Positions 55,692 to 64,000 of a stretch of DNA of 64,000 nt are shown here, piece after piece. Under the pieces are notes generated by a model. It was not told the DNA's origin, searched no databases, and saw only the letters and a list, made by a program, of their open reading frames with translations. The translations under genes and the position numbers were made by a program. Origin of the DNA: Myxocyprinus asiaticus (taxonomy: Eukaryota > Chordata > Actinopteri > Cypriniformes > Catostomidae); the NCBI RefSeq assembly GCF_019703515.2, contig NC_059346.1, positions 17,615,501-17,679,500 on the forward strand, given 5' to 3'. How positions within the stretch are numbered: position 1 is the first letter of the stretch; every line of letters starts with the position of its first letter.

Positions 55692-58600
55692 ATGATGGGA
55701 CAGGCCACATCTGAGGGATCTCCCTGCTCTCATCGTCTCTCAGTAAAAACTCAAGAGGATGATCAGGACCGAGCAGAGAGTGTACTCAGTCGGTCAGTGA
55801 TTGTACAATTGAAGTCAGAAGTTTACATACACCTTAGCCAAATACATTTAATCTCGGTTTTTCACAATTCCTGATATTTAATCGTAGGAAACATTCCCAG
55901 TCTTAGGTCAGTTAGGATCACTACTTTATTTTAAGAATGTGAAATGTCAGAATAATAGTAGAGAGAATGATTTATTTCAGCTTTTATTTCTTTCATCACA
56001 TTCCCAGTGGGTCAGAAGTTTACATACACTTTGTTAGTATTTGGTAGCATAGTTTAAATAGTTTAACTTGGGTCAAATGTTTTGGGTAGCCTCCCACAAG
56101 CTTCTCACAATAAGTTGCTGGAATTTTGGCCCATTCCTCCAGACAGAACTGGTGTAACTGAATCAGGCTTGTAGGCCTCCTTGCTCACACAGACTTTTTC
56201 AGTTCTGCCCACAAATTTTCTAGAAGATTGAGGTCAGGGCTTTGTGATGGCCACTCCAATACCTTGACTTTGTTGTCCTTAAGCCATTTTGCCACAACTT
56301 TGGAGGTACAGTATGTGTGTGTGGTTTTGTTTATCTATCTATTTGGGGACTTAATGTCCTCATAATGATACCAACATGTTGGTAACCTGCCTATGGTCCC
56401 TTTCACACAATATCCACACAAGGATACCAAAAAGAGGTGTGACATAACTATCCATAAATCACTTTTTAATACCACGAGATTGATAACCAGTTAATACACT
56501 TAAAAATAATAGTCCCAAAAAGGACAATTTTAACAACTTAACAAAACTAATAATAAACATCTTTACTGATTAATTTGTCTAAGTGCTTTAACAAAAAAAA
56601 TTAGCTTCACATTTCTGCTTTTAAGCCTCCTGTGCATTTGCCACATAGTCTTGCATTGTAAGTACATTACTGCACAGCCATGAGGAACAATTCAAAATCC
56701 TTTTCTGGTGTAATCAGCAGCATGCCACACATCCTGTTAATAGAGCTTAAGTTGTATTTAACACAGAATATTCCATAAAATACCATATAAGACAATGTAC
56801 AATAGAAGTCACCATGATGATTCATAACATGTGCCTGTGTGTGATATCTCTTATACTGTATATCAAAATTAATATGTAAACAGATGCAGGTGCATCTCAA
56901 TAAATTAGAATGTCGTGGAAAAGTTCATTTATTTCAGTAATTCAACTCAAATTGTGAAACTCATGTATTAAATAAATTCAATGCACACAGACTGAAGTAG
57001 TTTAAGTCTTTGGTTCTTCTAATTGTGAAGATTTTGGCTCACATTTAACAAAAACCCACCAATTCACTATCTCAACAAATTAGAATACATCATAAGACCA
57101 ATAAAAAAAACATTTTTAGTGAATTGTTGGCCTTCTGGAAAGTATGTTCATTTACTGTATATGTACTCAATACTTGGTAGGGGCTCCTTTTGCTTTAATT
57201 ACTGCCTCAATTCAGTGTGGCATGGAGGTGATCAGTTTGTGGCACTGCTGAGGTGGTATGGAAGCCCAGGTTTCTTTGACAGTGGCCTTAAGCTCATCTG
57301 CATTTTTTGGTCTCTTGTTTCTCATTTTCCTCTTTACAATACCCCATAGATTCTCTATGGGGTTCAGGTCTGGTGAGTTTGCTGGCCAGTCAAGCACACC
57401 AACACCATGGTCATTTAACCAACTTTTGGTGCTTTTGGCAGTGTGGGCAGGTGCCAAATCCTGCTGGAAAATGAAATCAGCATCTTTAAAAAGCTGGTCA
57501 GCAGAAGGAAGCATGAAGTGCTCCAAAATTTCTTGGTAAACGGGTGCAGTGACTTTCAAAAAACACAATGGACCAACACCAGCAGATGACATTGCACCCC
57601 AAATCATCACAGACTGTGGAAACTTAACACTGGACTTCAAGCAACTTGGGCTATGAGCTTCTCATAGGACCTTGGTTTCCAAATGAAATACAAAACTTGC
57701 TCTCATCTGAAAAGAGGACTTCGGACCACTGGGCAACAGTCCAGTTCTTCTTCTCCTTAGCCCAGGTAAGACGCCTCTGACGTTGTCTGTGGTTCAGGAG
57801 TGGCTTAACAAGAGGAATACGACAACTGTAGCCAAATTCCTTGACACGTCTGTGTGTGGTGGCTCTTGATGCCTTGACCCCAGCCTCAGTCCATTCCTTG
57901 TGAAGTTCACCCAAATTCTTGAATCGATTTTGCTTGACAATCCTCATAAGGCTGCGGTTCTCTCGGTTGGTTGTGCATCTTTTTCTTCCACACTTTTTCC
58001 TTCCACTCAACTTTCTGTTAACATGCTTGGATACAGCACTCTGTGAACAGCCAGCTTCTTTGGCAATGAATGTTTGTGGCTTACCCTCCTTGTGAAGGGT
58101 GTCAATGATTGTCTTCTGGACAACTGTCAGATCAGCAGTCTTCCCCATGATTGTGTAGCCTAGTGAACCAAACTGAGAGACCATTTTGAAGGCTCAGGAA
58201 ACCTTTGCAGGTGTTTTGAGTTGATTAGCTGATTGGCATGTCACCATATTCTAATTTGTTGAGATAGTGAATTGGTGGGTTTTTGTTAAATGTGAGCCAA
58301 AATCATCACAATTAAAAGAACCAAAGACTTAAACTACTTCAGTCTGTGTGCATTGAATTTATTTAATACACGAGTTTCACAATTTGTGTTGAATTACTGA
58401 AATAAATGAACTTTTCCACGACATTCTAATTTATTGAGATGCACCTGTATTTCCCACTCTAACACATGTTTGGTCTCCATCCCTCCTTTATTTTTTCTCA
58501 GGTCTCAGTCTGTGTGTGATGACACCTCCTCTGAGCTGCAGCGAGTAGCGGCACTGGAGCCTCAAGATGGGCCATCTAGAAACTCCTTTAGAGGCAGAGG

Positions 58601-58786
58601 AGCACTATCCAGGTTGGTGAGTCTGGTGGTCACTCTGAGAGACTGGGCACACAGAAGTCTGATAGAGGAGGAGGAGAGACCAGATTCTTTCCTGGAGAGA
58701 TTCCGAGGACCCGAAGTACAAGCCCCACCCAGTCGAATCAGCAACAACCAACCAGATGCCAACGGCAACACTAAAGGAAATATAAA
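55692..58786 (+). CDS. cnga2: Cyclic nucleotide-gated channel alpha subunit (CNGA2-like), N-terminal exons only
   Basis: Coding exons 55692-55792 and 58502-58786 (GT-AG, phase CG|G). The gene is partial: after the second exon the frame runs into intron with phase 2 (AA|), and no later exon is visible before the edge. The 129 residues shown contain [11 protein letters not shown] and [18 protein letters not shown], close to CNGA2 ([26 protein letters not shown], from memory), and between them a basic amphipathic helix (residues about 68-87, [20 protein letters not shown]) matching the calmodulin-binding site of olfactory CNGA2. The membrane pore and cyclic-nucleotide domain would follow outside the window. 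The subunit opens to cAMP/cGMP in sensory cilia. The RAESVLSR stretch also resembles CNGA3, so CNGA3 is the alternative. Two Tc1 elements lie in the intron between the two exons. Confidence 0.85.
55806..56310 (-). mobile_element. Truncated Sleeping Beauty-like Tc1 (right half), cnga2 intron
   Basis: After TA (55804-55805) comes CAATTGAAGTCAGAAGTTTA, the outer direct repeat, then the inner repeat at about 56000-56030, then minus-strand transposase C-terminal sequence with the complement of [14 protein letters not shown] (about 56205-56255). It stops near 56310; the N-terminal half and left end are missing. Same family as the element at 16474-18960. Confidence 0.88.
56887..58447 (-). mobile_element. 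Tc1 transposon with about 200-bp inverted repeats, nearly intact, cnga2 intron
   Basis: Long inverted repeats (about 56887-57088 and 58247-58447) begin CAGGTGCATCTCAATAAATT. The right end is followed by TA; the left target reads TG. The transposase lies on minus: 58184-57651 (helix-turn-helix [12 protein letters not shown]..., FSDESKF with the first Asp) and 57640-57212 ([43 protein letters not shown]). A small lesion at about 57645, a stop with a short loss, separates the two parts. Confidence 0.92.
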
Positions 58787-61700
58787 GTAATTCAGCTATA
58801 ACACACATATACACAAATGCAAGTACCTACATAAACACACATACACACAAAGATAACACTAGGCTCAACTCACAGTGTGGCATATACAGTATTAGGTGCC
58901 TCCAAAACTTATTTGGACAATTTTGTCACATTTAACAATGAATGTATTGTCATTACATTAGATAACAAAATATAGAACTCAGTAGCATCTCAAAATAAAT
59001 CATGCTGGACCTTTATATATATATATATATAAGTACTTGCACTTTTCTTGGCCATTTTTTAATTACATTTAACCAGCTGGTTCCAGTGTCATTTTAGTGG
59101 ATGTAATAATCTAACTACACAGGTGTAGTTGATCACATAAACTTAAGAACATGTTCCACTAACTTTGCCGATAATTTCTAATACTTTTGGTCATAATTTT
59201 AAACAATATATATATATATTGTTTTATCATTTAAAACCTAACAATCTTCTTTTCGAGAAATGTTTGCTAGAAAGGTGTTCTTTTTTTTTTCTTCTTCTGA
59301 TTAACAATTTTTTATTGATTCACATATTGAACACAGAAAAACAAAACATATATACACAGAATCAACAATTAACCCCCACTATCACCCCTCCCCCTCCAAA
59401 TCCCCAACCCCACCCTGGCCCCCAACAACATCACAGTGGTCGTACATGATTATAGACACACACACAAAAAAAATAATAATAATCACACATCCAGCAATGT
59501 CAGATATCCGCCCCATTTCTCCACAAACAAGTTCAATTTCCCAGTCTTCTAAATGACCCTTCTTCAAAGGCCACCATCCTCCCCATCTCCAAGCACCACT
59601 CCGACCTCCATCCCCTTAAAAGTATCTGTCTGGCAATCATGACACTGGTAAGGACCCAATTTTTATGTGTCTGTTCTCAATATCGATGACCTCCCATTGC
59701 CCAAAATAGTCTGGGGCAAAATGAAACCCGAGTGCCCAATACATCACACAAAACTCTGAACCTTCAACCAAAACTCCTGGATCTTAACACCCCCACAAAA
59801 GACATGGGTTATGTCTCCATCCTCTGATTGGCATCGCCAGCAGGTGGGTGTGTCTTTAAGACCAAGCCTATATAATCTAGAGCGTATCCAGTAGAATCGA
59901 TGTAAATTTTTTTCAAAAGATCTCAACACTCCGCTCTCATATAGGTCACCGAGTGTAGTAACCCCCCTCACAATCCACTCTGGCCAGCAGAAAGGGGATT
60001 TATTAATACATAATTTGGGGTTCAGCCAAAAGCGAGGCAACATTTAAATAAATGTCCAAATTAAACACTCTGGACACTTTTGTCCATACCGAGTGCAAAT
60101 GCGAGATAACGGTGTAATTTAACTTGTCCGGTTAGTTTGATAGAAAGGCTTTGCAATGGCAAAATAGGAGCAAGAACTTCCTGTTCAATACAAAACCAGG
60201 GATGGGCTCTCTCAGGTGGATCCGAACGCATAATAATAAAACAAAATCTTGGTTAGGCCTAGCCCACCTTTGTCAATCGGCCTATGCAGTTTGTTGAAAT
60301 GCAATCTGGGATGTTTACCATTCCACATGAAGGACTTTGCTATGCTATCAAATTGTTTGAAATAAGAGAGGGAGACATCTACAGGGAGAAATTGTAACAG
60401 GTAGTTGCATTTTGGAATACAATTCATTTTAATAACATTAACCTTCCCAATCATAGATAAATGTAATGAAGCCCACCTGCCCACATCACTCAAAAATCTT
60501 TTTATTAAAGGGTCAAAATTAACACTAACTAAATCAGACAACTTTGCTGGGAATAAAATCCCCAAATATTTAATGCCCTGTTTGGGCCATTGGAAGGTGC
60601 CTGGCTGAAAAGCCGTTACAGGACAGTACGCTGTCAAAGCCAAAACTTCGGATTTAGACCAATTGACTCTGTATCCTGAGAACTTGGAAAAGGAATTAAT
60701 AATTCTGTGGAGGCAAGGCATATATCTAGTAGGTTCAGAGACAAATAATAAAATATCATCTGCATAAAGCAGAAGCTTATGCGCCACACCTCCTGCCTCC
60801 ACCCCTGGAAAATCATCCTCCTTTCTTATTGCGGCTGCTAATGGTTCCAGGGCAAGACAGAACAATAAAGGGGAAAGAGGGCAGCCCTGCCGAGTGCCCC
60901 TATCCAGAGTAAAATTATCTGAAATTAATCCATTTGTTTGTACCGCTGCTACAGGGTGTCTATAAAGTAACTTAATCCAACCAATAAATATACTCCCGAA
61001 CCCATATATTTCCAAAATCTTAAAAAGATAATCCCATTCTACCATATCAAATGCATTTTCGGCATCAAGTGAGATGGCAGTGACCGGAGATTGATAATTT
61101 GCTACTGACCACATGATATTGATGAAACGCCTGATGTTATCAGAAGAGCTATGGCCCCAAATAAATCTCACCTGATCTATATGTATAAGAGATGTCATAA
61201 CCTTACTTAATCGGTTAGCCAAAATTTTTGACAATATTTTTACATCTAGTTGGATCAGGGAGATTGGACAGTAACTTTTACACTCACTTCGATCTTTGTC
61301 CTTTTTAAGAATCAGACTGATCCGGGCTTGTGTCATGGTTGGAGGAAGCTTTCCATTCTTTAATGATTCAGTATAAACTTCTAACAAAAGTGGAGCCATT
61401 TCTGTAGCATAGGATTTAAAAAAATTCTGCGGCAAAACCATCTGGCCCTGGAGCCTTGCCAGTAGTTAGGGACTTAATTACCTCGTCAAGCTCCTCTAAG
61501 GTTATCTCAGAATCAAGAGAGTTTTTTTTGCTCAGTCTTCAGTTTAGGAAGATCTAATGGTTCCACAGAGTTTCTAATATCTTCATCAGTAGACGAAGAC
61601 GTGGAACTATAAAGATCAAGATAGAATTCTTTAAAAGCATTATTAATATCAATGGCTGAGGTAAAAATTTCACCACCAGCAGATTTCACTGAGGGAATGA

Positions 61701-62564
61701 CAGAAAGAGACTCTCTCTGCTTTACATATCTAGCCAAAATCTTCCCTGCTTTGTCACCCGACTCAAAATATGACTGTCTTGCCCTGAATAACCAAAACTG
61801 GACTTTCCGCGACAAAATAGTAATATATCTGTATTTAAATCGGGTCAATTCTCTGAGGCCATCAGATGACATATGGCGCTTCAGCTCTGCCTCGGCACTT
61901 TTAATATTTCCTTCCAACTCCACAAGTTCTTGTGCTTTGGATTTTTTGATGAATGAGGCATACTGTATGATCCGACCCCTAAGAATCGCCTTAAGTGCCT
62001 CCCAAGCCACACCCACAGAGGATACCGAGGACCAGTCGGTCTCCATATAAACATTGATTTCAGTCTTTAACATTTGTTGGAAATCAGGATTTTGCAAAAG
62101 GGACACCAAGGCGCCAACTATATGATTTCTTTTTCTCTGTATATGGCAACACTTCTAAACTCACCAGGGCATGATCTGAGACTAAGATATTTCCAATTGA
62201 GCAATCAACAACAGATGAAATGAGGGATCTGGATATAAAATATATATATATATATATATATATTCTAGAATAAATCTTATGGACTAATGAAAAAAATGTA
62301 TAGTCCCTACCAGATGGGTTCAAAAGTCTCCAAATATCCATAAGACCAAGATTTTTACACATCCTGTGAAGCATCAATGTTGCTCTAGGGGGTTTACACA
62401 CTTTTGCTTCACTGTGATCAAGGACTGAGTCCATCAAAAGATTAAAGTCTCCTCCCAATATTATATCATGAGGGGTGCCAGCTGCTTGCAACATCCCTTC
62501 AAGATCTATAAAAAAGCCCTGATCATCAGCGTTAGGTGCGTAATTATTATTAGCCAAAATCAAC

Positions 62565-62790
62565 CTTTACACACACAGCAACAATTATCCCTCTCTCTCC
62601 ACTATTCCACCCGAGAACCCTCCAAGAATTCAAAATATCCACCCCATTTTCCCACAAACAGATCCGGATTCCCCAGTCTTCTATAAGACCCCTCCTCTAA
62701 GGCCGCCACTCTCCCCATCTCCGAGCACCACTCCTGAAACGGGTGTGCTCCAACCGACTTCCAACCCCTCAAAATACAATAAACAATAAT
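62565..62790 (-). repeat. Misplaced ORF2 C-terminal segment inside the LINE endonuclease
   Basis: On minus, LRGWKSVGAHPFQEWCSEMG and ALEEGSYRRLGNPDLFVGKW interrupt the endonuclease between GRVIIV and NNYAPNADD. The same kind of sequence (CLEMGR, EDWEIELVCGEMG) occurs in its normal place at the element's 3' part (about 59490-59640). Confidence 0.7.
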
Positions 62791-63339
62791 GACTCTCCCT
62801 AATTTATCTTTAGTCTGTTTGAGACATTTGAACTGTAAATGTTTATTTACCAATATAATGACTCCCTTGCTCTTACTTGAGCCATCACTAAAAATCTTCC
62901 CACATTTTTCAGCTTCCTGCGGGGAGAGATGTGTTTCTTGAAGAAACACTATATCATATTTCTTACATTTAAGAAAAGAAATAACCTTCCTTCTTTTTAT
63001 GGGGTGCCCCAACCCATTTACATTCCATGTGGAGAGAGATAGTACACTCATATTAACAACTGACATATTGATATAATAAAAAAAATAAACCATGTGTCAA
63101 AAACAAAATTATACAGACCACATTCCCCATTAGTGAAACAATCAAACCCCAAACTTCCCCCCGAACAAAACAAACAGAAAAAAGAAAAACGTGCGCATTA
63201 ACCCCGCACACGAAAGCGCCAACCGGCGTCAATCCCTCTAAACTCAAAAGGTCCATGAACGCCTACGAGAGCCCCCACGACAACTTTGCCATCAGATTGC
63301 TCAATTTGCCTCAAAAATTTGTGAGGCAAAATTACATAA

Positions 63340-63980
63340 CAGAAAATACTTTGTAAAATAAACCCAGCCAATAGGAAGAATGAACACAAAGAATGTGTAG
63401 ATTCATTCACAGAACTGTCTCAAAGGTGTGATCTTCCACAAAACAAATTCCAGCTGATATAAAACCGTTCAGATTCCTCGGACAGACAAATGAATCTTCA
63501 GTGAGCCAGCTGTTATGAATTCAATGGATGACGTAATCGTTCAATGTCCCGTAAAAAAAACTCAACAAAACAAACTACAGCCAGCAGGAGGAATAAGCAC
63601 GAAGAATGAACAGATTAATCCACAGCTGTTCCAAAGGAGTGTTATTCAATAGAACAAGCTCCAGCCGCTAGGCGGAGCCAACACAAAAATAAACACAACC
63701 GGCATCCCGGTTCCCCGGATGGTCGAGTCAATTCACTCGGAGGCCACATAAAAGTATATACAATGACTTACATAATCCGTCAACTTTATAAAAGACATCC
63801 TTTGTGTGAGCATGTAGATATTTTGTGGTCATCTGTAGTCTCCACTCTCAAACTGGCCGGGAACTTCAATGCAAAGTAATCTTCCGTCAATGCAAAAGTT
63901 TCTTTAAGGAAAAGTGTTATTCACAAAACAAGCTCCAGCCTCACGGCGGAGACAACGCAAAAAAACCAAAATGTCGCCCA
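63340..63980 (-). repeat. Imperfect tandem monomers in the LINE 5' region
   Basis: The phrase ACAAGCTCCAGCC (or close variants) with a nearby GGCGGAG/GGAGGAA recurs at about 63365, 63445, 63575, 63655 and 63930, accompanied by repeated GAATGAACA.ATTAATCC and AAAGGTGTGATCTTC/AAAGGAGTGTTATTC units. Confidence 0.65.
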
Positions 63981-64000
63981 GCTTCCTCAAGAGTATGTAC

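Larger units (their letters stand above)
59281..64000 (-). mobile_element. L1-like non-LTR retrotransposon (minus strand), frameshifted, runs to the window edge
   Basis: Read on minus: a repetitive 5' region (64000 to about 63100), an apurinic endonuclease start (SLSTWNVNGLG, FLQETHLS; 63060-62780), endonuclease continuation (NNYAPNADDQGFF, LGGDFNLLMDSVLDHS; 62563-62084), a spacer (62109-61513), reverse transcriptase (61441-60212, with TRQGCPLSPLLF and LLYADDILLF), a C-terminal cysteine motif (CWRCQSEDGDITHVF; about 59850-59800) and an AATAAA plus poly-A at the 3' end (about 59281). Frameshifts and an internal rearrangement inactivate it. It lies in the cnga2 intron, antisense to the gene. 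ORF1 was not seen and may be absent or outside. Confidence 0.9.

Noticed and set aside
59281..64000. Further cnga2 exons on the + strand under the LINE
   Set aside because: I found no transmembrane or cyclic-nucleotide-binding coding block on + here; the sequence is accounted for by the minus-strand LINE.

Overview
This is a vertebrate nuclear window, most likely from a cypriniform (carp/minnow-type) fish. Four multi-exon genes all lie on the + strand with GT-AG introns, and the introns and spacers are full of teleost DNA transposons (Tc1/Sleeping Beauty-like, hAT, Harbinger-like, and TTAA-flanked foldback MITEs of the 'GGGATAGTTCACCCAAAAATG' type), a tRNA-derived SINE and an L1-like LINE. 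I joined exons by hand. Three gene models close in frame: 288 nt, 5226 nt and 600 nt including stop.

Layout. (1) 410-3756: a six-exon HMGN nucleosome-binding protein (95 aa) whose fifth intron holds a foldback palindrome of about 600 bp. (2) 6900-40894: brwd3, 40 exons, 1741 aa, with WD40 propeller, cryptic Tudor region, two bromodomains (the second atypical) and a Ser/Glu-rich tail. (3) 42888-48395: chmp1b, seven exons, 199 aa, ESCRT-III. (4) From about 55692 to beyond 58786: the N-terminal coding exons of a cyclic-nucleotide-gated channel alpha subunit, closest to CNGA2. The rest of that gene is presumably past the right edge, behind an L1-like LINE on the minus strand (59281-64000).

How the genes relate. 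They are not an operon. HMGN and BRWD3 both act on chromatin (nucleosome binding; histone-mark reading and CUL4-DDB1 substrate reception), CHMP1B acts in membrane scission, and CNGA2 in sensory transduction. The linkage itself carries information: from memory, human BRWD3 lies near HMGN5 and CHMP1B2P on Xq21 and CNGA2 is also on Xq, so the window resembles a piece of the ancestral X-syntenic block.

No CRISPR, operon or prokaryote-type system is present. The most unusual observations are: a 660-bp sequence present twice, 6510 bp apart, with 2 differences, one copy flanked by a perfect 10-bp duplication yet lacking the transposon ends of the other copy; a Tc1 element whose catalytic C-terminal block is inverted; a LINE whose endonuclease is interrupted by a C-terminal ORF2 segment at a microhomology; and several cleanly dated nestings (hAT inside piggyBac-like; SINE plus the 660-bp insert inside a Sleeping Beauty-like element).
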